Part shown: positions 19,794-29,739 of the stretch, in pieces
Numbering within the stretch: position 1 is the stretch's first letter
Layout: each line of letters starts with the position of its first letter
Origin: Agromyces flavus
GTDB taxonomy: Bacteria; Actinomycetota; Actinomycetes; Actinomycetales; Microbacteriaceae
Direction of reading: 5' to 3'
DNA: 64,000 nt
NCBI RefSeq assembly: GCF_900104685.1
Contig: NZ_LT629755.1
Span: forward strand, 868,001 to 932,000
Program-made: the position numbers and the translations under genes
The notes under the pieces: generated by a model
Database searches by the model: none
Told to the model about the DNA's origin: nothing
The model's input: only the letters and a program-made list of their open reading frames with translations

Positions 19794-19810
19794 CGGGAGG
19801 GGGAGGGCGC

Positions 19811-20299
19811 ATGTCGATGGAACACGACTACTTCGGGCTCGTCGGCGATTACTGGTCCGAGCGGTTCCAGTACGCCGACCAGGACGTCGAGGTCGTGCTC
19901 GACGCCGATGCCGACCTCGTCTCGACCGCGGCCCTCGACGCCGCGGCGACCCTGATCGGCGAGCTCGAGCTCGTCGACGACGAGCTGCGAACGCTCTTCG
20001 TCGGCCAGCTCGACTCGTCCGCGTCGCCGGTCGTGCGCTTCCTGCGGGCGGTGCTCGACGGCGAGGGCGATGAAGCGGATGCCGCAGCCGACGCCATCAC
20101 GCGCGACTCCGGCGACCGGGACATCGACGCGTTGCGATCCCTCTCGCTCGTGCGCGTCGACCTCCGCCCCGACGCCGACCGCGACGGCGAGACGTTCGCG
20201 GAGTTCGAGTACGGTCTCGCGCCCGAGGACGTCGACGCCCGCCTGGTCGCCACGATCGACATCGGGCGCGAGATCGTCGACGTCCGCCACGACGCGTAG
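19811..20299 (+). CDS. Conserved small acidic protein between ftsY and ffh, function unknown
   Basis: The ATG at 19811 follows GGGAGGGGGAGGGC, a purine-rich ribosome binding site, and starts a 162-residue acidic protein beginning MSMEHDYFGLVGDYWSERF. No signal peptide, membrane helix or enzyme motif is visible. It may belong to the DUF2004-type family found in Actinobacteria (recollection, low confidence). Its place in the same direction, 17 bases after ftsY and 47 bases before ffh, suggests co-transcription with ftsY, but nothing links it to SRP function. Confidence 0.7.
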   Translation: MSMEHDYFGLVGDYWSERFQYADQDVEVVLDADADLVSTAALDAAATLIGELELVDDELRTLFVGQLDSSASPVVRFLRAVLDGEGDEADAAADAITRDSGDRDIDALRSLSLVRVDLRPDADRDGETFAEFEYGLAPEDVDARLVATIDIGREIVDVRHDA

Positions 20300-20330
20300 G
20301 GGCGCACACCGGGTGCCCTTCCGGGCCAAG

Positions 20331-20336
20331 TAGACT
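20331..20336 (+). promoter_or_regulatory. -10 element (TAGACT) before ffh
   Basis: TAGACT matches TANNNT and ends ten bases before the ffh ATG. The implied start point lies at or only a few bases upstream of the start codon, with no ribosome binding site. Confidence 0.45.
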
Positions 20337-20346
20337 TCTGCCCACT

Positions 20347-21930
20347 ATGGCAACGTTCGGGACCCTGTCTGACCGTCTCACCGAGACGTTCAAGAACCTC
20401 CGCACCAAGGGCAAGCTCTCCGCATCCGACGTCGACGGCACCGTCCGCGAGATCCGGCGCGCGCTGCTCGACGCCGACGTCTCGCTCGACGTCGTGAAGT
20501 CGTTCACCGCGACCGTGCGCGAGCGCGCGCTCGGCGACGAGGTGAACCGGGCGCTGAACCCCGCGCAGCAGGTGGTGCAGATCGTCAACGAGGAGCTCGT
20601 CGGCATCCTCGGCGGGCAGCAGCGCCGCCTGCAGTTCGCCAAGACCCCGCCGACGGTCATCATGCTCGCGGGCCTCCAGGGCGCCGGCAAGACCACGCTC
20701 GCGGGCAAGCTCGCCAAGTGGCTCAAGAAGGACGGCCACACGCCGCTGCTCGTCGCCGCCGACCTGCAGCGTCCGAACGCGGTCAACCAGCTCCAGGTCG
20801 TCGGCGGGCAGGCCGGAGTGCAGGTGTTCGCCCCCGAGCCCGGAAACGGGGTGGGCGATCCCGTGCGCGTCGCGAAGGACGCGGTGGCGCAGGCCCAGCG
20901 CGCCCAGCACGACGTGGTCATCATCGACACCGCCGGCCGCCTCGGTGTCGATGCCGAGATGATGAAGCAGGCCGCCGATATCCGCAAGGCGACGAACCCC
21001 GACGAGGTGCTGTTCGTCATCGACGCGATGATCGGCCAGGACGCGGTGGTCACCGCCAAGGCCTTCCAGGACGGCGTCGACTTCACCGGCGTGGTGCTCT
21101 CCAAGCTCGACGGCGACGCACGTGGCGGCGCCGCGCTCTCCGTGGCCTCCGTCACCGGCCGGCCGATCATCTTCGCCTCCACGGGTGAGGGGCTCGACGA
21201 CTTCGAGCCGTTCCACCCCGACCGCATGGCGAGCCGCATCCTCGACCTCGGCGACATCCTCACGCTCATCGAGCAGGCCCAGCAGGCCTTCGACGAGGAA
21301 GAGGCGCTCAAGGTCGCCGAGAAGCTCGCGACCGAGCAGTTCACGCTCGAGGACTTCCTCAAGCAGATGCAGCAGCTGCGCGGTGCGGGCTCGATCAAGA
21401 AGATGCTCGGCATGCTGCCGGGCGCGGGTGGCATGAAGCAGCAGCTCGAGAACTTCGACGAGCGCGAGATCGTGCGCACCGAGGCGATCATCCAGTCGAT
21501 GACGGTCGCGGAGCGGCGCAATCCCAAGCTGCTCAACGGGTCGCGGCGTCTGCGCATCGCCAAGGGCTCGGGCATGACCGTGACCGACGTGAACCAGCTC
21601 GTGCAGCGGTTCGAGCAGGCCGCGAAGATGATGAAGACCGTCGCTCGCGGCGGCGTGCCGCAGGTCCCGGGCATGGGGCCGATCCCGGGCGTCGGCACGT
21701 ACGGCGGCGGCAAGCGCCAGGCCGCCAAGGGCAAGAAGAAGTCGTCGGGCTCGCGCTCGGGCAACCCGGCCAAGCGCGCCGCCGAGAACGCCGCGATCGC
21801 GTCCGGCGTCTCGCCGGCCGGCGCCTCGAACGCGCCCGCCGGATCGGGCTTCGGCCTGGGCGGCGACGGCGCGAAGGGTGCGCCGAGCGAAGAGGAGCTC
21901 GCCGCACTCCAGAAGTTCCTCGGCCGCTGA
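20347..21930 (+). CDS. ffh: Signal recognition particle protein Ffh
   Basis: Ffh binds signal sequences and the SRP RNA and pairs with FtsY. The 527-residue protein has an N domain, the GTPase domain with [18 protein letters not shown] near residue 107, [24 protein letters not shown] and [10 protein letters not shown], and a methionine-rich M domain ([36 protein letters not shown]). A Gly/Ala/Lys-rich C-terminal tail of about 70 residues extends beyond the M domain, as is usual in Actinobacteria. Confidence 0.97.
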   Translation: MATFGTLSDRLTETFKNLRTKGKLSASDVDGTVREIRRALLDADVSLDVVKSFTATVRERALGDEVNRALNPAQQVVQIVNEELVGILGGQQRRLQFAKTPPTVIMLAGLQGAGKTTLAGKLAKWLKKDGHTPLLVAADLQRPNAVNQLQVVGGQAGVQVFAPEPGNGVGDPVRVAKDAVAQAQRAQHDVVIIDTAGRLGVDAEMMKQAADIRKATNPDEVLFVIDAMIGQDAVVTAKAFQDGVDFTGVVLSKLDGDARGGAALSVASVTGRPIIFASTGEGLDDFEPFHPDRMASRILDLGDILTLIEQAQQAFDEEEALKVAEKLATEQFTLEDFLKQMQQLRGAGSIKKMLGMLPGAGGMKQQLENFDEREIVRTEAIIQSMTVAERRNPKLLNGSRRLRIAKGSGMTVTDVNQLVQRFEQAAKMMKTVARGGVPQVPGMGPIPGVGTYGGGKRQAAKGKKKSSGSRSGNPAKRAAENAAIASGVSPAGASNAPAGSGFGLGGDGAKGAPSEEELAALQKFLGR

Positions 21931-21943
21931 GACGGAGCGCACG

Positions 21944-23377
21944 ATGACCACCGGCAACGCCGACTACCGCGATTCGGGCCTCGAGTTCGCCCCCGACTTC
22001 CTCCTGGGTTCCGCGACGGCGTCGTACCAGATCGAGGGTGCCGCGCGCGAGGACGGCCGCGGACCGTCGATCTGGGACACGTTCAGCCACACGCCCGGCA
22101 AGGTCTGGAACGGCGACACCGGCGACGTCGCGTGCGACCACTACCACCGCTGGGAGTCCGACCTCGACCTGATGGCCGAGCTCGGACTCGAGGCGTACCG
22201 GTTCTCGATCGCGTGGCCGCGCATCCAGCCGACCGGACGCGGGCCCGCGAACGAGGCCGGGCTCGCGTTCTACGAGCGCCTCGTCGACGGGCTCATCGCC
22301 CGCGGCATCCGCCCCATCGCGACGCTGTACCACTGGGACCTCCCGCAGGCACTCGAGGACGAGGGTGGTTGGACCAACCGGGCGACGGCCGACGCGTTCG
22401 CCGAGTACGCGCGCATCATGGGGGAGCGGCTCGGCGACCGCGTCTCCGTGTGGACGACGCTCAACGAACCGTGGTGCTCCTCCTACCTCGGGTACGGGTC
22501 CGGAGCGCACGCACCGGGGCTCATGGACGGCGCCAAGGCGCTGGCCGCCGTGCATCACCTCAACCTCGCGCACGGACTCGCGGTCCGCGCGCTGCGCGAG
22601 GTGGTGACCAACGACCCCGGGTTCTCGATCACGTTGAACCTCCACGTCATCCGCCCGTCCGGCGAGACCGGCCACGAGGCCGCGCGGCGGATCGATGGGC
22701 TCGCGAACCGGGTGTTCCTCGGTCCGATCTTCGGCGACGGCTATCCCGAGGACGTCATCGCGGACACGGCCGCGGTCACCGACTGGGCGTTCGTCAAGCC
22801 CGGCGACACCGAGCTGATCGCCCAGCCCATCGACCTGCTCGGCGTCAACTACTACTCGACCGTCACGGTGCGGATGTGGGACGGCGTCTCGCCGCGCGTG
22901 AACGCCGACGGGCACAAGGACATGGGCGGCACGCCGTGGCCCGGGTCCGAGCACGTCGAGTTCCTCGAGCAGCCCGGGCCCTACACCGCGATGGGCTGGA
23001 ACATCGACCCGTCGGGCCTCGAGGACCTCCTGGTGGCACTGCACGGCGCCTACCCCGAGGTGCCGCTCATGGTGACTGAGAACGGCGCCGCCTTCGACGA
23101 CGTCGTCACCGACGGCGCCGACGGCCCGCAGGTCGACGACCACGACCGCATCGACTACCTCCGCCGGCATTTCACCGCCGCGCACCGGGCCATGGCCCGC
23201 GGCGTCGACCTGCGCGGCTACCAGGTGTGGTCGCTCATGGACAACTTCGAGTGGGGGTACGGCTACTCGAAGCGCTTCGGCATCGTGCGCGTCGACTACG
23301 ACACGCTCGAGCGGCTGCCGAAGGCGAGTGCGCGCTGGTTCTCCGAACTGATCCGGACGCGCCGGATCCCCGCGTAG
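21944..23377 (+). CDS. GH1 beta-glucosidase
   Basis: The 477-residue enzyme belongs to glycoside hydrolase family 1. The N-terminal signature [15 protein letters not shown] is present. The catalytic acid/base is Glu175 in TLNEPW and the nucleophile is Glu379 in VTENGAAF. Glucose-binding QIEGA and [13 protein letters not shown] stretches are also intact. No signal peptide is seen, so it acts in the cytoplasm, probably on imported beta-glucosides. The ATG at 21944, 13 bases after ffh, is preferred over the longer frame that overlaps ffh. No sugar transporter lies next to it. Confidence 0.92.
   Translation: MTTGNADYRDSGLEFAPDFLLGSATASYQIEGAAREDGRGPSIWDTFSHTPGKVWNGDTGDVACDHYHRWESDLDLMAELGLEAYRFSIAWPRIQPTGRGPANEAGLAFYERLVDGLIARGIRPIATLYHWDLPQALEDEGGWTNRATADAFAEYARIMGERLGDRVSVWTTLNEPWCSSYLGYGSGAHAPGLMDGAKALAAVHHLNLAHGLAVRALREVVTNDPGFSITLNLHVIRPSGETGHEAARRIDGLANRVFLGPIFGDGYPEDVIADTAAVTDWAFVKPGDTELIAQPIDLLGVNYYSTVTVRMWDGVSPRVNADGHKDMGGTPWPGSEHVEFLEQPGPYTAMGWNIDPSGLEDLLVALHGAYPEVPLMVTENGAAFDDVVTDGADGPQVDDHDRIDYLRRHFTAAHRAMARGVDLRGYQVWSLMDNFEWGYGYSKRFGIVRVDYDTLERLPKASARWFSELIRTRRIPA
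23350..23368 (+). terminator. Hairpin at the 3' end of the beta-glucosidase gene
   Basis: GATCCGG and CCGGATC form a perfect seven-base inverted repeat with a five-base loop, just inside the end of the coding sequence. It could terminate or stabilise the transcript ahead of the convergent ligase gene. No T-tract follows. Confidence 0.3.
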
Positions 23378-23386
23378 CTGCGGCGC

Positions 23387-24526
23387 TCAGCGGCCGGTGC
23401 CCTCCCGGAGCTCGCGCGCGAGGTGCGCGACGACCGCGGTGAGGTCGCCGTCGTGCTCGGCGGCGACGGCCAATTGGCGCTGGTAGCCCGCACCGCCCTC
23501 GATCGTCCGTCGCACGCGCTCGAGCTCCTGACGGCAGCCGAGGCGGTCGGCGATCGGGGACAGCGTGTCGACCAGGTCGGCGAGGTCGTCGGCGACGGGC
23601 CGCTCGGTTCCTGCGACGTCCGTGATGACCTCGGCGTCCATGCCGTAGCGAGCCGCCCGCCACTTGTTCTCGCGCACGTACCACGGCTGCAGCACCGGAA
23701 GCGTCTCGCCGGCGTCGAGCCGGCCCGACATCCATTCGACCAGGCACTGGATGAGGGCCGCGATGGCGCCGATCTCGTCGGCGGACGACACGCCGTCGCA
23801 GACTCGCACCTCGACCGTGCCCCAGCGCGGCGACGGCCGGATGTCCCAGCGCACCTCGGTGTGGTCCTCGATGACACCGGTGCGCACGAGGTCGTCGACG
23901 TAGCGCTCGTACGCGCCCCAGTCGGGGAGCGGATAGGGCAGTCCGGCCGTGGGCAACTGCTGGAACATGAGCGCGCGGTTCGAGGCGTAGCCGGTCTCGA
24001 CGCCGGCCCAGTAGGGGCTGGATGCCGACAACGCCTGGAGATGCGGCACGAAGGCGAGCATCCCGTCGAGGATCGGCAGTGCCTTGTCGCGCTCCTCGAT
24101 GCCGACGTGGACGTGGATGCCCCAGATCATCATGTTGCGCCCCCACCAGCGCGTGCGCTCGATGAGCTTGTGGTAGCGGGCCTTGTCTGTGAGGTGCTGG
24201 TCGTACCACTGGCTGTAGGGATGCGAACCGCTGCAGATGAGTTCGTACTCGCCCAGGCGGTCGAGCACGGCGCGCACTTCGGCGACCTGCCCGGTGAGGT
24301 CGTCGACCGCGCCCGCCACGTGATGGTGGACGCCGCTTACGAGCTCCACGGTGTTGGTGAGCAGCTCCGAGGTGATCCATGGATGCGGCGTGCCGTCGGA
24401 TCCGGCGAGCTCGGCGAGCACCCGATCGCCCACGGACGCGAGCTGGCCGCTCGCCCGGTCGACGATGGCGATCTCCCACTCGATGCCCACGGTCGAGCGC
24501 TCGGACCGTGCGAACTCGATCGGCAT
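23387..24526 (-). CDS. Glutamate-cysteine ligase-like carboxylate-amine ligase (YbdK family)
   Basis: The 379-residue protein starts MPIEFARSERSTVGIEWE, the N-terminal motif of GCS family 2 ATP-dependent carboxylate-amine ligases. It also has LICSGSHPYSQW, RYHKLIERTRWWGRNMMIWGIHVHVG and VEVRVCD. Members ligate glutamate to an amine or cysteine. In Actinobacteria the true substrate is often unknown, since mycothiol replaces glutathione. The ATG is preceded by GGAGG on the minus strand at a spacing of six. The longer open frame beginning at 24640 would include the divergent promoter region. Confidence 0.88.
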   Translation of the reverse strand: MPIEFARSERSTVGIEWEIAIVDRASGQLASVGDRVLAELAGSDGTPHPWITSELLTNTVELVSGVHHHVAGAVDDLTGQVAEVRAVLDRLGEYELICSGSHPYSQWYDQHLTDKARYHKLIERTRWWGRNMMIWGIHVHVGIEERDKALPILDGMLAFVPHLQALSASSPYWAGVETGYASNRALMFQQLPTAGLPYPLPDWGAYERYVDDLVRTGVIEDHTEVRWDIRPSPRWGTVEVRVCDGVSSADEIGAIAALIQCLVEWMSGRLDAGETLPVLQPWYVRENKWRAARYGMDAEVITDVAGTERPVADDLADLVDTLSPIADRLGCRQELERVRRTIEGGAGYQRQLAVAAEHDGDLTAVVAHLARELREGTGR

Positions 24527-24626
24527 GGTCGCCTCCGTCGGGTCGAGCGGGAATCTGCGGCAATCATCGCACGGGGCCGCATCGGCTCGGGGTTGCGAAC
24601 GTAACGTACGAGTACGATGTGCCGCA

Positions 24627-24637
24627 TGATGCGTCAC
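24627..24637 (+). promoter_or_regulatory. Degenerate copy of the hydroxyproline-island operator before the GntR gene
   Basis: TGATGCGTCAC matches nine of eleven bases of TGATATGTCAC, the core of the repeated operator in this island. It lies 14 bases upstream of the regulator's ATG and just after a possible -10 element (TACGAT, 24613-24618). This would allow autoregulation. With two mismatches it could also be chance. Confidence 0.35.
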
Positions 24638-24651
24638 CACTGCGAGGGACG

Positions 24652-25317
24652 ATGAGCGGCTCGTCGATGCGCGTGCTCGAGGTGCTGAGCCTCCGTGAAC
24701 AGGTCGAGCGCACGCTGTCGTCGCGCATCGTGGCCGGCGAGTTCGCCCCCGGCACGGTCCTGACCGTGCCGACCCTCGCCGGCGAGTTCGGGGTCAGTGC
24801 GACCCCCGTGCGCGAGGCGATGCTGAACCTCGCCCGGCGGGGGTTCCTGAGCCCCCTCCGCAATCGCGGGTTCGAAGTCACCGCAGTGTCGGCCAACGAG
24901 CTGCGCGAGCTCGGCGAGATCCGGCGCCTGCTCGAGGCGCCGCCGATGCGGTCACTGGCCGGCAGCCTGCCCGACGAGACCGTCGCGCGGCTGCGTGACC
25001 TCGCCGACGAGATCGTGCGCGCCGGCCGGGAAGGGCGGTTCGAGGACTACCTCGAAGCCGATACCCGGTTCCACCTCGCATTGCTGGAACGCACCGGCAA
25101 TCGACGGCTCGTGCAGCTCGTGAGCGAGCTGCGGCAGCAGACGCGACTGGTCGGCCTGGTGAACCTGGCCGACTCCGACGAGCTCGAGAACTCGTCGCTC
25201 GAGCACGCCGAACTCGTCCGCCTGCTCGTCGAGGGCGACGGCGAGGGCGCCGAGGCACTCATGCGACGGCACATCGGGCACGTCTCGGGTCTCTGGAGCG
25301 GTCGGCAGGAGGACTAG
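24652..25317 (+). CDS. GntR-family regulator, FCD subfamily, probable regulator of the hydroxyproline island
   Basis: An N-terminal winged helix-turn-helix of GntR type (LREQVERTLSSRIVAGEFAPG, then GVSATPVREAMLNLARRG) is followed by an all-helical FCD effector domain with DTRFHLALLERTGNRRL and the metal-ligand type histidine in MRRHIGHVSG. Such regulators usually bind small carboxylic or amino acids and repress their catabolic genes. Start at 24652 follows GAGGGA; a GTG at 24619 would add 11 residues. It is the first gene of the island and is followed by the transporter operon. Repeated operator sequences near each transcription unit are its likely targets (inference). Confidence 0.9.
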   Translation: MSGSSMRVLEVLSLREQVERTLSSRIVAGEFAPGTVLTVPTLAGEFGVSATPVREAMLNLARRGFLSPLRNRGFEVTAVSANELRELGEIRRLLEAPPMRSLAGSLPDETVARLRDLADEIVRAGREGRFEDYLEADTRFHLALLERTGNRRLVQLVSELRQQTRLVGLVNLADSDELENSSLEHAELVRLLVEGDGEGAEALMRRHIGHVSGLWSGRQED

Positions 25318-25351
25318 CGCCCGAGCGCGGTCCCCCCGCCAGTCGGGTGAC

Positions 25352-25379
25352 TTGCGCACGCGCCGCGCATCGGTAATAT
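25352..25379 (+). promoter_or_regulatory. Promoter of the Liv-type transporter operon
   Basis: TTGCGC (25352-25357), 16 bases, then TAATAT (25374-25379) form a reasonable -35/-10 pair upstream of the binding-protein gene. The -10 is part of the first operator copy, so a bound regulator would block the promoter. Confidence 0.5.
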
Positions 25380-25387
25380 GTCACGTA
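25374..25387 (+). promoter_or_regulatory. Operator copy 1 of the hydroxyproline island
   Basis: TAATATGTCACGTA is one of three exact copies in the window, all in promoter gaps of this island. It overlaps the -10 of the transporter operon. The core is an imperfect dyad, GTRATA facing TGTCAC. The GntR-family protein encoded just upstream is the likely ligand. Confidence 0.65.
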
Positions 25388-25397
25388 CCGCCCGTAG

Positions 25398-25411
25398 TGA
25401 TATGTCACGTA
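25398..25411 (+). promoter_or_regulatory. Operator copy 2 of the hydroxyproline island
   Basis: TGATATGTCACGTA differs from copy 1 in a single base and lies 24 bases downstream of it, between the promoter and the ribosome binding site. Its core GTGATATGTCAC is close to a perfect dyad (five of six positions). A second site just downstream of the promoter suits repression. Confidence 0.65.
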
Positions 25412-25456
25412 TGACGCGCGAGCGGGTCCCTGCAACGTCGCATTGAGGAGAGACCC

Positions 25457-26635
25457 ATGTCCCACGGACCCCGGCGCCGCGCGCGCCTCCTCCCGCTCGC
25501 CGCAGGCGCGAGCCTCCTGCTGGCCCTGACCGGGTGTTCGGGCGGCCTCGCCGGCGGCGGTGACGAGGGCGGCGAGGACGGGCCCATCACGCTCGGCATG
25601 CTCGCGCCGTTCTCGGGCAGCGAGTCGGCGTTCGGCGCCTACATGCAGAACGGCGCGCAGCTCGCGATCGACGAGCTCAACGCCGACGGCGGCGTGCTCG
25701 GTCGCGACCTCGAGCTCGTCGTCGAGGATGACGCGTGCGATGCCACCACGGCGGTGGCCGGTGCGAACAAGCTCGTGACCGACGGCGTCCACGCGTCGGT
25801 GGGCGGGTACTGCTCGGGTGCGACCCTTCCGACGCTGCCGATCTTCGACGAAGCCGGCATCCCGATGATCATCCCGGCCGCCAACTCCAACGAGCTCGTC
25901 CAGGGGCTGCCCGGCGTGTTCCTCATCAACGGCACGGGCACGCAGCAGGCCGCCGCCGCGGTGCAGTATGCCGAGAAGATCGGTGCGACCACGGTCGCGG
26001 CGATCGACGACGCCACGTCCTATTCGGCCGACCTCGCAGCATCCTTCGTCGAGCAGGCCGGCGAGGCGGGCCTCGACGTGGCGTTCGAGGCGACGGTGAC
26101 GCCGGGCGAGAACGACTACTCGGCCGTGGCCACGCAGCTGGCGAGCGAGCAGCCCGACCTCGTCTACTGGACCGGCTACTACCAGGAGGGCGGCTTGATC
26201 GTCCGCCAGGCCACCGACGCGGGCTACGACGGCACCTTCCTGGTGGGCGACGGCTCGGTCGACGCCAAGTTCGCCGAGATCGCCGGTCCCGGCTACACCG
26301 ACAACGTCGTCGCGACGTTCACCCAGACGCCCGACATGATCGAAGGCGCCGACGACTGGATCGCCTCGTACACCGAGCTCGCGGGTGAGGCACCCGGCCC
26401 GTACTCGACCCAGTCCTACGACGCCGTCCGCGTCGTGGCGCAGGCGATCGAGGACGCAGGGAGCACGGAGACCGACGACGTCATCGCCGCGATCGAGGCC
26501 CTCGACGGGTTCGACACCTTCGCGGGGCCGCTCACCTTCACCGACGACCACACCCTGTCGGGCGGCGGGTTCGTCATCGTCGGGATCGACCCCGAGTCCG
26601 GTGCGTTCGTCCTCGAGGACGACCTGCAGGGCTGA
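25457..26635 (+). CDS. ABC transporter substrate-binding lipoprotein (Liv/branched-chain amino acid type)
   Basis: The 392-residue protein has a lipoprotein signal ending LLLALTGC and then a periplasmic-binding fold of the leucine/isoleucine/valine class (ITLGMLAPFSGSESAFG, then LAIDELNADGGVLGRDLELV). GAGGAGAGA before the ATG serves as ribosome binding site. It is the first gene of the importer operon. The island context suggests hydroxyproline or a related imino acid as substrate rather than a branched-chain amino acid. This is an inference from neighbours, because Liv-type receptors bind many different ligands. Confidence 0.9.
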   Translation: MSHGPRRRARLLPLAAGASLLLALTGCSGGLAGGGDEGGEDGPITLGMLAPFSGSESAFGAYMQNGAQLAIDELNADGGVLGRDLELVVEDDACDATTAVAGANKLVTDGVHASVGGYCSGATLPTLPIFDEAGIPMIIPAANSNELVQGLPGVFLINGTGTQQAAAAVQYAEKIGATTVAAIDDATSYSADLAASFVEQAGEAGLDVAFEATVTPGENDYSAVATQLASEQPDLVYWTGYYQEGGLIVRQATDAGYDGTFLVGDGSVDAKFAEIAGPGYTDNVVATFTQTPDMIEGADDWIASYTELAGEAPGPYSTQSYDAVRVVAQAIEDAGSTETDDVIAAIEALDGFDTFAGPLTFTDDHTLSGGGFVIVGIDPESGAFVLEDDLQG

Positions 26636-26640
26636 GCCGT

Positions 26641-26670
26641 GGGAACGGGCGGCCGCGCGCCGCCCGTCCC
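26641..26670 (+). promoter_or_regulatory. Strong hairpin between the binding protein and permease genes
   Basis: ACGGGCGGC (26645-26653) and GCCGCCCGT (26659-26667) are perfect nine-base arms with a five-base loop. GGG and CCC extend the stem across one bulged A. It follows the binding-protein stop by a few bases. Such structures commonly cause partial termination or protect the upstream mRNA, giving more binding protein than permease. Confidence 0.6.
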
Positions 26671-26697
26671 GACCGCCATCGGAAGGAGTCTGATCAC

Positions 26698-27588
26698 ATG
26701 ATGCAGCTCATCTGGAACGGCCTCATCGTCGGGTCGTTCTACGCCCTCGTCGCGCTCGGCTACAGCATGGTCTACGGGATCATCAAGCTGCTGAACTTCG
26801 CGCACGGCGACCTCTACATGCTCGGCGCGTTCGTCGGGTTCTTCACCCTCAACGCGTTCGGGATCTCGAACGAGACCTCGATCCCGCTGCTCGTGGTCAT
26901 CCTGCTGCTCTCGATGGTCACGACCGGCCTCATCGGCGTCGGCATCGAGCGGATCGCCTACCGGCCACTGCGGAAGAGCCCGCGACTCGCCGTGCTGATC
27001 ACCGCGATCGGCGTCTCGTTCACGCTCGAGTACGGCGTGCGCCAGATCTTCGGCCCGAATCCCGAGGCGTTCCCCATCCGGCTCGAGTCGACCGGCTTCG
27101 ACTTCGCCGGCATGCGCATCACCGCCTCGCAGCTCGTGCTCGTGGTCATCGCCGCGGCGCTCATGCTCGTGCTGGCGCACATCGTCGAGCGGACCCGCGA
27201 GGGCCGCGCCATGCGCGCGATCGCGCTCGACCCGCAGGGGGCCCAGCTCATGGGCGTAAACGTCAACCGCGTCATCGCGACCGTCTTCTTCATCGGGTCA
27301 GCGCTCGCCGGTGCCGCGGGCGTCATGGCCGGTGCGTACTACGGCTCGATCGACTTCCTGATGGGCTTCATCATCGGGCTCAAGGCGTTCACGGCCGCCG
27401 TCATCGGCGGCATCGGCAACCTCTACGGCGCGATGCTCGGCGGACTCCTGCTCGGCCTGCTCGAATCGTTCGGGGCCGCCTGGTTCGGCGGCGAATGGCG
27501 TGACGTGTTCTCGTTCGCCTTCCTGATCCTGTTCCTCACGTTCAAGCCCACGGGCCTGCTCGGCGCCCGCGTCGTGGAGAGGATGTGA
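26698..27588 (+). CDS. Liv-type ABC transporter permease (LivH family)
   Basis: The 296-residue protein has about eight hydrophobic segments. It shows LivH features: the start WNGLIVGSFYALVALGYSMVYGI, the GDLYMLGAF segment and the cytoplasmic loop TREGRAMRAIALDPQGAQLMGV that contacts the ATPase. GGAAGGAG precedes the ATG at 26698 with close spacing. It is followed by a LivM gene one base later, the usual order. Confidence 0.93.
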   Translation: MMQLIWNGLIVGSFYALVALGYSMVYGIIKLLNFAHGDLYMLGAFVGFFTLNAFGISNETSIPLLVVILLLSMVTTGLIGVGIERIAYRPLRKSPRLAVLITAIGVSFTLEYGVRQIFGPNPEAFPIRLESTGFDFAGMRITASQLVLVVIAAALMLVLAHIVERTREGRAMRAIALDPQGAQLMGVNVNRVIATVFFIGSALAGAAGVMAGAYYGSIDFLMGFIIGLKAFTAAVIGGIGNLYGAMLGGLLLGLLESFGAAWFGGEWRDVFSFAFLILFLTFKPTGLLGARVVERM

Positions 27589-27589
27589 C

Positions 27590-28789
27590 ATGGCACGCGA
27601 CCTCGACCTCGCGCTGAAGAACGCGCCGCTGCGCGCGCCGGCCCCGCTGTTCGACCGTCCGCGCCCGGCCCGCGGCGTCTTCACCTCGCAGAGCGGCTTC
27701 CTGCGCGCGCTCGGCGTCCTCGCCGTCCTGCTGCTCGCCGTGCTGCCCTTCCTCGACGCCTCCCGATACACGATGTCCATCGCGACGAGCGCGCTGATCT
27801 ACGTCATGCTCTGCATGGGCCTGAACGTCGTCGTCGGCTACGCCGGACTCCTCGACCTCGGCTACATCGCCTTCTTCGCGGTCGGCGCCTACGTGTCCGG
27901 CATCTTCACGACCGTGCTCGGATTCCCCATGTGGCTCGCGCTCCCGGCCACGATCGTCGCCTGCATCGTCGCGGGCGTCATCATCGGCGGCCCGACCCTC
28001 CGACTGCGCAGCGACTACCTCGCGATCGTCACGCTCGGCTTCGGCGAGATCATCCGCATCACCGCGAACAACCTGGAGATCACCGGGGGTCCGTCGGGCA
28101 TCCACGGGATCCCCTCGTGGGACTTCGGCGGCTGGAGCTTCGACGACGGCTTCGCCATCGGTGGCCTCGAATTCCCCGGGTACGTCGTCTTCTACTACTT
28201 CGTCGCGACCGTCGTGGTCGTCGTCGGGGTCATCGGCGCCGGCCGCCTCGCCAAGGGCAAGCTCGGCCGCGCATGGAAGGCCGTGCGCGACGACGAGGAC
28301 GCTGCCGAGGCGATGGGCATCAACACCTACGTGGCGAAGATCTCGGCGTACATCATCGGCGCGGTCTGGGCCGGGATGGCGGGACAGCTCATGTCGACGC
28401 ACCTGTCGGCGATCAGCCCCAACAGCTTCCAGTTCCTGTACTCGGCGCTGATCCTCATGGCGGTCGTGCTCGGCGGGATGGGTTCGACGCCCGGCGTCAT
28501 CATCGGCGCCCTGTTCGTCTCGCTCGCACCCGAACTCCTGCGGGATTTCGCCGAATGGCGATACCTGATCTTCGGCATCCTGCTCGTCGTGGTCATGCTG
28601 TTCCGCCCCGCGGGGCTGTGGCCGGCGACGGCCGTGCTGCCGTGGTTGAAGCGCACACGGCCGCAACCACCGCCGTTCACCTCGGCGGTCGGCGCGATCG
28701 ACCAGGGCGTGCCCGACGTCGAACCGAGCGTCATGGAGTCGGTCGACGGCCTGCCCGCCACCGACGCCGAGGAAGGGAGGCAGGCATGA
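27590..28789 (+). CDS. Liv-type ABC transporter permease (LivM family)
   Basis: The 399-residue second permease has a hydrophilic N-terminus of about 40 residues, then eight or more membrane segments. It includes the LivM pattern [23 protein letters not shown] and the coupling loop [23 protein letters not shown]. The C-terminal tail of about 55 residues is polar and probably cytoplasmic. The stop overlaps the ATG of the LivG gene (ATGA). Confidence 0.93.
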   Translation: MARDLDLALKNAPLRAPAPLFDRPRPARGVFTSQSGFLRALGVLAVLLLAVLPFLDASRYTMSIATSALIYVMLCMGLNVVVGYAGLLDLGYIAFFAVGAYVSGIFTTVLGFPMWLALPATIVACIVAGVIIGGPTLRLRSDYLAIVTLGFGEIIRITANNLEITGGPSGIHGIPSWDFGGWSFDDGFAIGGLEFPGYVVFYYFVATVVVVVGVIGAGRLAKGKLGRAWKAVRDDEDAAEAMGINTYVAKISAYIIGAVWAGMAGQLMSTHLSAISPNSFQFLYSALILMAVVLGGMGSTPGVIIGALFVSLAPELLRDFAEWRYLIFGILLVVVMLFRPAGLWPATAVLPWLKRTRPQPPPFTSAVGAIDQGVPDVEPSVMESVDGLPATDAEEGRQA

Positions 28790-29739
28790 GCGCGGTGCTC
28801 GAGGTCCGCGACCTGCGACTGCAGTTCGGCGGCGTGAAGGCCGTGGACGGGCTCAGCTTCGACGTGCGCGAGGGCGAGATCCTCGCGGTGATCGGACCGA
28901 ACGGCGCCGGCAAGACCAGCGCGTTCAACTGCATCTCGGGCTTCTACCTCCCGACATCCGGCTCGGTCGTCTTCGACGGCAAGCGCATCGTCCGAGAGGT
29001 GCCCAAGCCCTGGCACGCCCTTCGGCTCGTGCACCTGCTGCAGAGCTTCGGCTTCTACCGGGTGCTCCCGTCGCGGGTCACGAAGTGGGGGATGGCACGG
29101 ACGTTCCAAAACCTCCGGCTGTTCCGGGAGCTCTCGGTGCTCGAGAACGTGAAGACCGCCATGCACGCCAACCTGCGCGAGGGGTTCTGGTCGACCCTCG
29201 TGCACACGCCTGGATATCGCCGGGCCGAGGAGGCGTGCGTCCGCGAGGCGCGCGGATGGCTCGACTTCGTCGGTTTCCAGGATGACGAGGACCTCTACGT
29301 GGGCCAGCTGCCCTACGGCGAACAGCGCCGGGTCGAGATCGCCCGGGCGCTCGCCACGAGCCCGAAGCTGCTGCTGCTCGACGAGCCCGCGGCAGGCCTG
29401 AACCACAACGAGAAGCAGTCGCTCATGGCCCTGATCCGCCGGATCCGCGACCTCGGCGTCGCGGTCGTGCTCATCGAGCATGACATGGGCATGGTCATGG
29501 AACTCGCGGAGCGGATCGTCGTGCTCAACTACGGCAAGGAGATCGCCGACGGTACGCCCGCCGAGATCAAGGCGGACCCGCTGGTCATCGAGGCCTACCT
29601 GGGCGTCGATGACGACGCGGAACCGATCGATGCGACGCGGTTGCGAACCGGCACGGTGTCGGCGGAGGCGATCGCCGACGTGCTTGGCGCGACCGCCGGC
29701 GCCGCGGCATCCGATGGGAAGGACGGTGGCGTGCGATGA
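28786..29739 (+). CDS. Liv-type ABC transporter ATP-binding protein (LivG family)
   Basis: The protein has 317 residues with Walker [13 protein letters not shown] near residue 40, a LivG-specific insertion before the signature ([14 protein letters not shown]) and Walker [13 protein letters not shown]. About 40 extra residues at the C-terminus, past the LGVDDD end typical of LivG, are low in complexity. The start at 28786 overlaps the LivM stop, preceded by GAAGGGAGG. The longer frame starting at 27931 is a shadow inside livM. Confidence 0.93.
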   Translation: MSAVLEVRDLRLQFGGVKAVDGLSFDVREGEILAVIGPNGAGKTSAFNCISGFYLPTSGSVVFDGKRIVREVPKPWHALRLVHLLQSFGFYRVLPSRVTKWGMARTFQNLRLFRELSVLENVKTAMHANLREGFWSTLVHTPGYRRAEEACVREARGWLDFVGFQDDEDLYVGQLPYGEQRRVEIARALATSPKLLLLDEPAAGLNHNEKQSLMALIRRIRDLGVAVVLIEHDMGMVMELAERIVVLNYGKEIADGTPAEIKADPLVIEAYLGVDDDAEPIDATRLRTGTVSAEAIADVLGATAGAAASDGKDGGVR

